A stretch of DNA of 18,414 bases, from assembly GCA_035527455.1 (NCBI GenBank), contig DATLAN010000097.1, forward strand, positions 1-18,414. Reading direction: 5' to 3'. A program made the position numbers and the translations under genes. Below the pieces are notes generated by a model, which was not told the DNA's origin, made no database searches, and saw only the letters and a list, made by a program, of their open reading frames with translations. This document shows, in pieces, positions 1 to 7,153 of the stretch; position 1 is the first letter of the stretch; each line of letters begins with the position of its first letter. Source of the DNA: DATLAN01 sp035527455. GTDB taxonomy: Bacteria > Planctomycetota > Planctomycetia > Pirellulales > Thermoguttaceae.

Positions 1-165
1 TGGGGATTCGGGGCTCGGGACTCGGGGCTGGGGATTCGGAGTTGGGGATTCGGGGACTGGAACTGGAGACTTGGAACCATGCGAGGGACCATTGGATTCC
101 GGTGTTGTCTTCCCGAGTCCCGAACCCCGAGCCCCCAGTCCCGAGCCCCCAGTCCCGAGCCCCGC
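1..165. repeat. G-run / C-run repeat block upstream of the vWA gene
   Basis: Positions 1-60 are built from G-runs separated by ATTC, CTC, ACTC or CT (runs at 2-5, 10-13, 17-19, 24-27, 30-33, 44-47, 52-55). Positions 121-164 contain a complementary C-rich block made of a 14-bp unit (CCCGAGCCCCCAGT at 126-139 and 140-153, then a partial third copy). The 13-mer GGGGCTCGGGACT at 10-22 is the exact reverse complement of 151-163, so the two blocks can pair as arms of a large hairpin. The left block can also form G-quadruplexes on the plus strand and the right block on the minus strand. No gene is apparent here. An in-frame upward extension of the vWA reading frame would only translate this repeat. 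Confidence 0.8.
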
Positions 166-203
166 TGTAACCTACATCGAAAACTCAAGAGTACCTGAAC
201 CGC

Positions 204-208
204 GGGAG
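204..208 (+). promoter_or_regulatory. Ribosome binding site that fixes the vWA start
   Basis: GGGAG lies 6 nt before the ATG at 215 and touches the ATG at 209. The spacing favours 215 as the start and excludes the upstream ATG at 71. Confidence 0.6.
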
Positions 209-214
209 ATGACC

Positions 215-1081
215 ATGTCGCGTGCACCCTATTCCCAGGAGATCAGCCGCCAGAACAAGGCCTGTTTCCTGTTCCTGCTGGACCAGTCGTTCTCCATGGA
301 AGAGCCGCTGGGGAATTCCCCCAACCGAAAGTGTGACGAGCTGATCACGGCGATCAACGGCTGGCTGCAGAACATGGCCATCCGGGCCAGCGGAGACGAA
401 GGGATCAAGGACTGGATGGACGTCGGCGTGTTCGGCTATCGCACCGACCAGAGTGCCAACCCGATCATCGAGTCGGCCCTGCAAGGCCCCCTGGCCGGGA
501 GGATGCTGGTGTCGATCGCCGAAGTCGGCGCCAATCCGGCCCGCATCGACACCCGCATGCAGTACATCCCCGACGAGGAGACGGGCGAGATGATCGAGGT
601 GCCGTGCGAGGTTCCCGTTTGGGTGGACCCGAAGGCCGAGGGCGGCACGCCGATGTGCCACATGCTGTATCACACGCACCAGGTGCTCAGCCAGTGGATC
701 GCCCAGCACCCGCGCAGCTTCCCGCCCATCGTGGTCCACATCACCGACGGCGAATCGCAGGACGGCGACCCCAACCCGTACGCCGACGCGGTGAAGAACC
801 TCGCCACCGAGGACGGCAACGTGTTGCTGTTCAACTGCCACCTCTCGATGACCGCGGCCGATCCGTTCATGTTTCCTTCCAGGGAGGAGGGCTTGCCGGA
901 CGAACTGGCCCGCGTGCTGTTCCGCATGTCCAGCGTGCTGCCCGACCCGTTCTACCGGCACGGCATGATGGAGGGCTTTCAGTTGCAGCAAAGCGCCCGG
1001 GGAATGGCGTTCAATGCGGACATGGTTTGCCTGATCCAGTTCCTCAACATGGGAACGCAGGCGGCACCCGGGTTGCGCTAG
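215..1081 (+). CDS. von Willebrand factor A (vWA) domain protein, TerY-like
   Basis: This is a soluble, cytoplasmic vWA-fold protein of 288 residues with no signal peptide or membrane segment. A complete MIDAS metal site is visible: DxSxS at D23-S25-S27, the threonine T145 in GGTPM, and the aspartate D178 in ITDGES. These residues coordinate a divalent metal that binds acidic partner residues, so the likely role is a metal-dependent protein-interaction module. An insertion around residues 110-140 (acidic, with a DEETGE stretch) separates the first and second MIDAS motifs. The gene is followed 25 nt later by a PP2C-like phosphatase gene. That pairing is known from TerY-P type modules (vWA, PP2C phosphatase and a kinase) and suggests phosphorylation-dependent signalling; the partner assignment is inferred. 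The reading frame stays open up to an ATG at 71, but that part reads through a DNA repeat and gives Pro/Ser/Glu-rich nonsense, so I start at 215 (209 is possible). Confidence 0.88.
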   Translation: MSRAPYSQEISRQNKACFLFLLDQSFSMEEPLGNSPNRKCDELITAINGWLQNMAIRASGDEGIKDWMDVGVFGYRTDQSANPIIESALQGPLAGRMLVSIAEVGANPARIDTRMQYIPDEETGEMIEVPCEVPVWVDPKAEGGTPMCHMLYHTHQVLSQWIAQHPRSFPPIVVHITDGESQDGDPNPYADAVKNLATEDGNVLLFNCHLSMTAADPFMFPSREEGLPDELARVLFRMSSVLPDPFYRHGMMEGFQLQQSARGMAFNADMVCLIQFLNMGTQAAPGLR

Positions 1082-1106
1082 ACGACTAACACGAGCAGAA
1101 GAACCG

Positions 1107-2114
1107 ATGCCATTTCACTCGCGGGTTTTCAAGCTCGCCAAAGATATCGAACATCCCGAGGAAGACCAGGACGCCTACGCGCTGGACGCCGCCGCCGGGA
1201 TCGCCGTCGTGGCCGACGGGGTCTCTTCGGCCATCTTCTCGCGGCAGTGGGCCGGCGTTTTGGCCGAAGCCGTCATCGCCGACACTCCCGACCCGGACGA
1301 CAAGGAGGCGTTCGCCCGATGGCTGGCCGAGCGGCGTCAGGCGTGGTCCGAGCGGATCGACACCAGCGGACTCGCCTGGTTCCAGAAGGCCAAGCTGCCC
1401 GTGGGCGCGTTCTCCACGCTGCTGTGGGTCCGCCTGTTGCCGGTCGAGGAGCAACAAGAGGGCGCGTTCGGGGCGTTTCGGTTGCAGGGTTTCGCCATCG
1501 GGGATAGTTGCCTGCTGCACGTCCGCCACGGAGAGGTCCTGCGGACGTTTCCGGTGCAAAAGGCCGAGGAATTTCAGGACGATCCGGTCGTGCTGGGAAG
1601 CGTCGATCTCAGCCGGGACCACCTCATGGAGTTCACCTCGCTCGACGAACTCTGCTACGCGGACGACCTGCTGGTGTTGTGTACCGACGCGATCGGCGAG
1701 TGGGCCCTGCGGTCGTTGGAGTCGGGCAAGTCGCCGGACTGGGATGCCTTCTGGAACATGACGCAGCCGCAGTGGGAGGACGAGATCACCCGCCTGCGCC
1801 AGCAGCAGGAGATGCGCTACGACGACGCCACGCTGGTGCTGTTGCGCGTGGCGGCCGAAGGCGTCGAGGTCGGTCAGCCGAAAGAACCGGTCGCTTCCGC
1901 ACGGCCTCCCGAACTCCCGCCGCCGCCCGTGCCGGACGACCCGAGAGCCGACACGACGGAAGAAGACGACTGGAAGGAGAAGCTCAAGTTGGCCGGCAAA
2001 CAGGTCGCCGAGGAGGTCGAGGAGGTGTCCGGCTACCTGTGGCGGGGCCTGAAGCAATGGAAAGACAAGGCCGTCGAGAAATACCGCGAGCGATACCGAC
2101 CCGACGACCGATAA
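1107..2114 (+). CDS. PP2C-family (PPM) Ser/Thr phosphatase-like protein
   Basis: The 335-residue product has a PPM/PP2C-type phosphatase domain over residues about 1-250. Metal-ligand motifs are recognisable: acidic E18-E19-D20, D37-G38 in VVADGVSS, G132-D133 in the IGDS segment, D194 in LCTDAIGEW, and D239-D240 before ATLVLL. These correspond to the usual ED, ADG, GDS, SDG and DN motifs. The SDG position reads TDA, a mild deviation that may affect metal binding. Residues about 260-285 form a proline-rich linker containing PPPP. The last 50 residues are a highly charged amphipathic, probably helical segment with tryptophans and no transmembrane helix. The predicted reaction is Mn/Mg-dependent dephosphorylation of phospho-Ser/Thr proteins. 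The vWA gene directly upstream suggests a joint signalling unit; a partner kinase is not in this window. The ribosome site is weak (AGAAGAA before the ATG). Confidence 0.85.
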   Translation: MPFHSRVFKLAKDIEHPEEDQDAYALDAAAGIAVVADGVSSAIFSRQWAGVLAEAVIADTPDPDDKEAFARWLAERRQAWSERIDTSGLAWFQKAKLPVGAFSTLLWVRLLPVEEQQEGAFGAFRLQGFAIGDSCLLHVRHGEVLRTFPVQKAEEFQDDPVVLGSVDLSRDHLMEFTSLDELCYADDLLVLCTDAIGEWALRSLESGKSPDWDAFWNMTQPQWEDEITRLRQQQEMRYDDATLVLLRVAAEGVEVGQPKEPVASARPPELPPPPVPDDPRADTTEEDDWKEKLKLAGKQVAEEVEEVSGYLWRGLKQWKDKAVEKYRERYRPDDR

Positions 2115-2129
2115 AGCCGCTCGCGGCTT
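2114..2129 (+). terminator. Possible short hairpin after the PP2C stop
   Basis: AAGCCGC (2114-2120) can pair with GCGGCTT (2123-2129) immediately after the PP2C stop codon. No T-run follows on the plus strand, so this is at best a weak terminator or part of the adjacent repeat. Confidence 0.25.
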
Positions 2130-2159
2130 CGCACTCGCTTCCGGCTTCGCACTCGCTTC
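2124..2159. repeat. 18-bp direct tandem repeat between convergent genes
   Basis: CGGCTTCGCACTCGCTTC occurs at 2124-2141 and is repeated exactly at 2142-2159. A further TCGCTTC follows. It fills nearly all of the 50-nt space between the PP2C stop and the stop of the convergent propeller gene. Confidence 0.85.
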
Positions 2160-2164
2160 TCGCT

Positions 2165-5100
2165 TCAATCGCCGCGGCGCGACCCCAGGCAAACCACGAC
2201 GCCGTCGGTCAGCGCCATGTACAGCCTGCCGCCGGCCGCGGCCATCCCGTCGTAGACCGGCGAGGCGTCGAGTTCGATTTCGCCGAGCTTCTCGCCGTCC
2301 GCGGCCGAAATCGCTTGAAGCAGCGAGCCCCTTCTGCCGTCCAGGCCCGCCCAGGGATCGGCGGGATCGACCACGTCGGGCGGGCCGGCCACGAAGAGCG
2401 TCTCCCCGGCGACGACCATCGCCACCACACGCAGCGGGACCTTGATCGACCATCGCGGTACGTGCTCGCCGCGCCGGTTGGCGAACAGCGTGTAGCCTTC
2501 GGTGCCCGGTCTGAATATCGCTCGGGCGTGCCGGGCGGTGGCGGCGAACGGCTTGACGCCGTAGGCCGTTTCGTCGTCGAAGACCAGCAGCTTGCACTGC
2601 GACCGGCCGTCGACCGTCCAGAAGGTCTGGTTGAACCAGCAGTCATCCAGCAGCCCGGCGACGGACATCAAATGGCCGCCCACGTACGGATACGCGCCCC
2701 GGTTCTTCTGCGGCGGCATCGCTTCGGCGGCGTTTCGATAGTCGAGGTCGGCCGGGTCGAACTGCAGGTGTCTCATGTAGACGCTCGTGCCGTCGCCGAC
2801 GAGGATATCCGGCAACGCGCCCGGCGCGTCCGGCGGCATGTCGTACGGCAGCCGGCACTCGACCATGTCGCCGGTGTCCGGATCGCGACTGTCGATCCGC
2901 TTCTCTCGCAGCAGCCTGCCCGTGGCCGGCTCGACGGCACAGACGTAGATTCCCCCGTCGAGGAACGACGATCGGCCGGCGACAATGTAGGCCACGTCGT
3001 TCTGGATCAACACGTTTCCGTGTACCGGCCACGGGGACTCCAACTGATCGTGACTGACGATGCGCGAATCGTCGGGCGCGGCACGGCGGCGCCACACCAG
3101 CTTGCCGTCGTCCGCTCGCACGCAATAGACCCACCCGTCGGCCGACCCGAACAGAGCCAGCCCCCGATACACGGTGGGCGGCGTGTCGATTCTTCCCCCT
3201 GCCGTGTAGCTCCAAAGCGGCTTTCCATCGGCCGCGTCCAAGGCCCAGACGGTATGGGTGTCGCAAGAGGCAACGAAGACCTTCCCCTCCGCAATCACCG
3301 GGCTGCTCGGCCGACCGTCGATCTGCGCCGTCCACTGAGGCCGCAAATCGCGGGAGATTTCCGTGCCGGCGCAGCCGCTCCGGGCCGGGTCGTGGCGATA
3401 CGTCGGCCAATCGTCCGAAGCCGGAACATTATCGGCGGGAGGCCCAGATGCCCGGTTCGCATAGGCCGGGCCGTGTTCCAGGGGAGACGAACCTGCGGCC
3501 GCCGGCTTCTCGCTTCCCGTTTCCCGCTCGGGAGCCAGCGCCCAGAAGCCGTTGAGCTTCGAGGTGATATAGCAGATGCAGGGGTGCGGCGGCGCGTAGA
3601 GCAGCCCGTTGCAGGGCAGCACGCCGTATCGACACGTCCCCCGCACCCAATGATGGCGCAGACTCTCTCCGGACTCGACGTCGATGAACTCGGTCCCCCT
3701 GCGCCCGGTGACGAAGTAACGCGACGTGGCCTTGTCGCGGTAGCAGCGGTGATGGTGTCCCTGGTCGAGGGCTTCTTGCGTGGAAAGCCGGCGTTTCACC
3801 TCGCCGCTGTGCGGGTCCAGGCCCATCATCGAGAAGCCCTCGCCGTCGTGGACCCACGCAAGGGCGTCGATGACGAACACGTCACCCTCGTTGTAGTGTC
3901 CCCACATGCCGCACGGGCGCGTCCAGAGGACTTCGCCCGTCTCGGCCGAGATGGCCGACAGCTCCGACCGGGCCGGCGCGTTCCAGGGCTGCTTTTTCAG
4001 CGTGGCGTCGGGTTCCATGAAGAGCACCACGCCGTCGTGATAGACCAGGCCGCACAGGTTGGTGAAGTAGTAGCTGCCGTACGTGACCGGTTTCGGGCGG
4101 GCGGGGCGCTCCTTGCGCCACGTGCGTTTGCCCGTCGCGAGGTCCAGGGCGACGACCGCGTCCTCTTCGATCAGAAAGACCTTTCCGCCGCCGAGAACCA
4201 TGCTCAGATGGGTGACGCGCTCGATGGCGTCGGCCTTGGAAGCGACGCCGGTGAAGCCGTCCGTCCTCCAGAGGAGCTTTCCCGTCTCGGCGTTGAGCGC
4301 GACGACGGCCTTTTCGACCGGCGGGTTGGCGTTGATGTGTCCGGGACCCTGCCGGGCCGTGTTGACCGCCAGCACCAGCGTTCCCTCGTGATAGAGGACC
4401 TCATCGGTAAACTGCGTTTCGGGATAAGTCATCACGGTTTCGCCGGTCGCTGCATCCAGGGCCGTCAGCGGCGCGTTGAAACCCAACGTCACGTAGACGC
4501 GATCGCCGACCGCTACCATCCGCCGGGCGATATGCGTGGGGTGGTTCCAGCGCCCCTCCCCGTACGAGTGATCGCTCCACTGATTCCAGCCCCACTCGGC
4601 GATGGGACGCTTCCACAAGAGCGTTCCGTTGAAGGCGTCGCGGGCCACGAGCGTCCACCGATCGGGCAAACCGTCGATGCCGGGCGGGGCCTCGTTGATG
4701 ATCGCAAACAGCCGTCCCCCGCAAGACACCATGGCGCTGAGGCTGGGCGTCATCTCGTGGTGACGTTGCCAGCGCGGCTCGGCGACCCATTGCACGTGCT
4801 GCGGCGGGCCGACCGTCCGGTCGTTGGCCACGGCGTTGCCGTCGGCCCCATGGAGGTAATGCGTCCACTCGTCGATTTCCTTCGGCCATGGCTTGACCGT
4901 CTTGATCCACGCGTCGCCCTGCCGGATATAGGCCACGCCCAGCGGGGCGAGCGTCCGCATGACCTCGGCCGTCGAGACCTCGCCCAACTCCTCGGCCACG
5001 ACCAGATTGACCAGGTTGTCGACGTAGGGCAGATGCTCGCCGTCGAACGCGTGGATCGACACGCGGCCGTAGAGACCGAGTGACTTGACATGCTCGCGCG

Positions 5101-5374
5101 CGTTTTCGACGTTCTGCGCGTCGGCATCCAGGCCCTGGATCAGGCAGCGGTCGCCCGTCGCCAAGGCCGAGGTCAATCTGCCGTCGCCGCAACCGAGGTG
5201 TACGATCAGGCCGCCCTCGACTGCGGTGGCCTCGAACACCTGCCGGGCCAATTCTCTCGCGGCGCTTTGGTCCGCAGACTCAGCGGCGTCGAGGGTCGCC
5301 ATGGATGCAAGAAACATCGCGAGCGAGACGAATCCCACGCGCACAACAGAGGCAAATCCCGCGGTTCGGAGCAT
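2165..5374 (-). CDS. Exported SAM-methyltransferase-like / PQQ-type beta-propeller fusion protein
   Basis: This 1069-residue protein starts with a signal peptide (residues about 1-30, hydrophobic core then LDA-AES). A Rossmann methyltransferase-like domain follows at about 35-180, with a clear motif I (HLGCGDGR, about 59-66) and an acidic motif II residue (D83 in GLDAD). The rest is two blocks of PQQ/quinoprotein-type propeller repeats. Examples of blade ends are LTALDAATGE, VVALNAETGK, VVALDLATGK, LSAISAETGE, VWALDAADGK and VYCVRADDGK. The second block opens at about residue 655 with the DWPTYRHDPARSG signature typical of BamB-like quinoprotein propellers. It is probably periplasmic or surface located; substrate and cofactor are unknown. 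I chose 5374 because AGGAGA lies 7 nt upstream and the signal peptide begins there; the longer frame to 5545 translates an intergenic palindrome. It is convergent with the PP2C gene. Active methylation is uncertain because SAM is not expected outside the cytoplasm. Confidence 0.88.
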   Translation of the reverse strand: MLRTAGFASVVRVGFVSLAMFLASMATLDAAESADQSAARELARQVFEATAVEGGLIVHLGCGDGRLTSALATGDRCLIQGLDADAQNVENAREHVKSLGLYGRVSIHAFDGEHLPYVDNLVNLVVAEELGEVSTAEVMRTLAPLGVAYIRQGDAWIKTVKPWPKEIDEWTHYLHGADGNAVANDRTVGPPQHVQWVAEPRWQRHHEMTPSLSAMVSCGGRLFAIINEAPPGIDGLPDRWTLVARDAFNGTLLWKRPIAEWGWNQWSDHSYGEGRWNHPTHIARRMVAVGDRVYVTLGFNAPLTALDAATGETVMTYPETQFTDEVLYHEGTLVLAVNTARQGPGHINANPPVEKAVVALNAETGKLLWRTDGFTGVASKADAIERVTHLSMVLGGGKVFLIEEDAVVALDLATGKRTWRKERPARPKPVTYGSYYFTNLCGLVYHDGVVLFMEPDATLKKQPWNAPARSELSAISAETGEVLWTRPCGMWGHYNEGDVFVIDALAWVHDGEGFSMMGLDPHSGEVKRRLSTQEALDQGHHHRCYRDKATSRYFVTGRRGTEFIDVESGESLRHHWVRGTCRYGVLPCNGLLYAPPHPCICYITSKLNGFWALAPERETGSEKPAAAGSSPLEHGPAYANRASGPPADNVPASDDWPTYRHDPARSGCAGTEISRDLRPQWTAQIDGRPSSPVIAEGKVFVASCDTHTVWALDAADGKPLWSYTAGGRIDTPPTVYRGLALFGSADGWVYCVRADDGKLVWRRRAAPDDSRIVSHDQLESPWPVHGNVLIQNDVAYIVAGRSSFLDGGIYVCAVEPATGRLLREKRIDSRDPDTGDMVECRLPYDMPPDAPGALPDILVGDGTSVYMRHLQFDPADLDYRNAAEAMPPQKNRGAYPYVGGHLMSVAGLLDDCWFNQTFWTVDGRSQCKLLVFDDETAYGVKPFAATARHARAIFRPGTEGYTLFANRRGEHVPRWSIKVPLRVVAMVVAGETLFVAGPPDVVDPADPWAGLDGRRGSLLQAISAADGEKLGEIELDASPVYDGMAAAGGRLYMALTDGVVVCLGSRRGD

Positions 5375-5381
5375 GACGTCG

Positions 5382-5387
5382 TCTCCT
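5382..5387 (-). promoter_or_regulatory. Ribosome binding site of the methyltransferase/propeller gene
   Basis: On the minus strand AGGAGA sits 7 nt before the ATG at 5374. It supports the short start directly before the signal peptide instead of the 57-codon upstream extension. Confidence 0.7.
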
Positions 5388-5410
5388 GGTTTCGTGGGAA
5401 TCCCTGGCGA

Positions 5411-5487
5411 GGGTGGCACGCCCTGAGGAACGAAGGGCGTGATTTGGCAGGTTTTCCACGCCCTTCGTTCCTCAGGGCGTGCCACCC
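5411..5487. repeat. Palindromic element A, copy 1
   Basis: Two perfect 31-nt inverted arms (5411-5441 and 5457-5487) flank a 15-nt loop ATTTGGCAGGTTTTC. The left arm begins GGGTGGCACGCCC and ends AGGGCGTG. It lies 29 nt beyond the sulfatase stop codon and 36 nt before the start of the methyltransferase/propeller gene. The arms match copies at 7035-7110 and 8533-8610. There is no T-run on either side, so it is not a canonical intrinsic terminator. Confidence 0.95.
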
Positions 5488-5519
5488 CATTGAACAAGTC
5501 GTCTCTGCGCGGCCCCTCA
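5488..5519. repeat. Tail of element A copy 1, overlapping the sulfatase stop codon
   Basis: These 32 nt begin CATTGAACAAGT and align without gaps to 8650-8681 next to copy 3, with 23 of 32 identical. Both segments end exactly at the stop codon of the neighbouring minus-strand gene (sulfatase here, cytochrome there). Confidence 0.6.
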
Positions 5520-6956
5520 GTCCCTCGGCGTTCCGTTCTCGGCATAATCGTCGCCGTTGAGGCTTTGCACGACCGATTTCAGCCATGCGTCCAGCTCGCT
5601 GCGCATCTGCCCGACGCGCTCAGGCTCGCCGGCGGCCAGGTCGTTCTGCTCGCTGGGATCGGCGGCCAGATCGTAGAGTTCCCAGGCGACTCCACCTTGT
5701 TTCCCGGCGATCCGATGGAGTTTCCAGTCGCCGTCGGTCCACGCCGCATGTCCGGGGTATTGGTCGAGAGGATAAGCTGGGTTCGGCAACTCGGCGGCCC
5801 GCTGACTGGACTCGTACGGCGGGAGATCGCCGCCGGCCTGCTGTGCCTCGAGGAGTTCTCCCATCCATTTGGCCGAAGGCGTACTGATGCCGCCGGCCGA
5901 GTAATCCCAGAATCCCATCGGGCGGCTGCGGGTATCGAGCCGGCCTTCGATCAACGGCACGAGGCTGACGCCGTCCAGCACGGGCTGCCGGGGAATCGTC
6001 ACGCCGGTGATCTCCAGCAGCGTGGGATAGATATCGTAAGTGTTGCAGCGGACCTTGGTGATCCGCGGGCTGGGGATTCGGGTCGGCCACTCCAGAATGG
6101 CGGGTACCAGCAGGCCGCCCTCGTAGATCTGGCCCTTGTTGCCGCGATGCCCGCCGGTCGAACCGACGCCGGGCAAGCCGCCGTTATCGCTGCAATACCA
6201 CAGGATCGTATTGTCGCGGATGCCCAAGTCCCCCAGCGCGTTGCGGAGCTTGCCGAAGGCCCGGTCCATCCCCGTGATCTCGCCGTAGAAATGCTGCACC
6301 TTCGCCGGTTGATCCGCGTACAGCGCCCGGTCCTCTTCGATCGCGACATGAGGACCGTGCGGCGAGCCGAACCAGACGACCGCGAGAAAAGGTTCGCTGG
6401 ATTTCGCCCGGGCGGTGATCCACTCCAACGCGGCGTCGACCGTCACGGTGGAACTCTCGCCGCGGGTTTGCACGGCCGTGCCCTGGCGGCTGAGGATCGG
6501 ATCGTTGTCGAAGAAGTTCGGCGCGCTGAGCCACTCGTCGAATCCGTTCCTGCCGGGGTGAACGGGACTGGCACGGCGCACCGAGCCGAGATGCCACTTG
6601 CCGAAATGTCCGGTCGCGTAACCCGCGGTCTTCAGGGCCTCGGCGACCGTGACCTCTTGGGGGCGAATCGGATATCCCCATTTGAAGACGCCCATCCGAT
6701 TCGGATGGCGTCCGGTCATCACGCTGGCCCGCGTGGGCGAGCAGACGGGTGCGGCGGCGTAGAAGCGATCGAATCGCAGTCCGGCCGCCGCCGCGGCGTC
6801 GAAGTTTGGCGTCTTCAGGGTCGGATGGCCGTTGTAGGCCATGTCTCCCCAGCCCTGGTCGTCCGCCATGACCAGCACGATATTCGGTTGGTCGGCCGCC
6901 GTGGCCGGAGTCGAGCCGACGAGCAGAAGAATCGCAACGGGGATGAACGCTCTCAT
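5517..6956 (-). CDS. Exported type I (formylglycine) sulfatase, arylsulfatase A family
   Basis: The 479-residue protein has a signal peptide of about 20 residues ending in PATA-ADQ. It then shows the standard alkaline phosphatase/sulfatase fold. Metal ligands D32-D33 lie in MADDQGWGD. The sulfatase signature CSPTR follows, with C72 as the residue converted to formylglycine, then P74, R76 and TGR. GKWHLG (K120, H122) and the late metal pair D257-N258 in YCSDNGG are also present. It should hydrolyse sulfate esters in the periplasm or outside the cell; the substrate is not determinable from sequence. Maturation requires a formylglycine-generating enzyme (cysteine type, FGE), which is not in this window. 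The start at 6956 is preceded by GGGAG and by the signal peptide; the 25-codon upstream extension to 7031 has neither role. Its neighbour is a GH62 arabinofuranosidase, so a role in degrading a sulfated or arabinosylated polysaccharide is an inference. Confidence 0.93.
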   Translation of the reverse strand: MRAFIPVAILLLVGSTPATAADQPNIVLVMADDQGWGDMAYNGHPTLKTPNFDAAAAAGLRFDRFYAAAPVCSPTRASVMTGRHPNRMGVFKWGYPIRPQEVTVAEALKTAGYATGHFGKWHLGSVRRASPVHPGRNGFDEWLSAPNFFDNDPILSRQGTAVQTRGESSTVTVDAALEWITARAKSSEPFLAVVWFGSPHGPHVAIEEDRALYADQPAKVQHFYGEITGMDRAFGKLRNALGDLGIRDNTILWYCSDNGGLPGVGSTGGHRGNKGQIYEGGLLVPAILEWPTRIPSPRITKVRCNTYDIYPTLLEITGVTIPRQPVLDGVSLVPLIEGRLDTRSRPMGFWDYSAGGISTPSAKWMGELLEAQQAGGDLPPYESSQRAAELPNPAYPLDQYPGHAAWTDGDWKLHRIAGKQGGVAWELYDLAADPSEQNDLAAGEPERVGQMRSELDAWLKSVVQSLNGDDYAENGTPRD

Positions 6957-7034
6957 GATGGCTACTCCCAGGGATAGTTGGATAGAAGACGCGACAGGCC
7001 GGGGCAACGAGCACCAGGCGGTTTTTGGCATTTA

Positions 7035-7110
7035 GGGTGGCACGCCCTGAGGAACGAAGGGCGTGTTTTCCCGACGTTCCACGCCCTTCGTTCCTCAGGG
7101 CGTGCCACCC
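7035..7110. repeat. Palindromic element A, copy 2
   Basis: Perfect 31-nt arms at 7035-7065 and 7080-7110 surround a 14-nt loop TTTTCCCGACGTTC. The arms are identical to copies 1 and 3, but loop and flanks differ: the CATTGAAYAAG tail is absent. It lies 43 nt downstream of the GH62 stop codon, in the 197-nt space before the sulfatase gene. I see nothing else in that space. Confidence 0.95.
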
Positions 7111-7153
7111 ACGATCCATTATCCAATGCCCCGGCGGCGTTTGCAACTGCTCG

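Noticed and set aside
71..214. 48-codon N-terminal extension of the vWA gene
   Set aside because: It translates the C-rich repeat. GGGAG is correctly spaced only for the ATG at 215.
1508..5083. Plus-strand open frame of 1191 codons
   Set aside because: It lies antisense to the methyltransferase/propeller gene and overlaps the PP2C gene out of frame. Its product is Arg/Ala/Gly-rich without any recognisable domain, as expected from GC-rich shadow frames.
5411..5487. Element A as a canonical intrinsic terminator
   Set aside because: The stem is strong, but no T-run follows the hairpin on the minus strand in any copy.
5375..5545. 57-codon N-terminal extension of the methyltransferase/propeller gene
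   Set aside because: It translates element A. The ribosome site and signal peptide both place the start at 5374.
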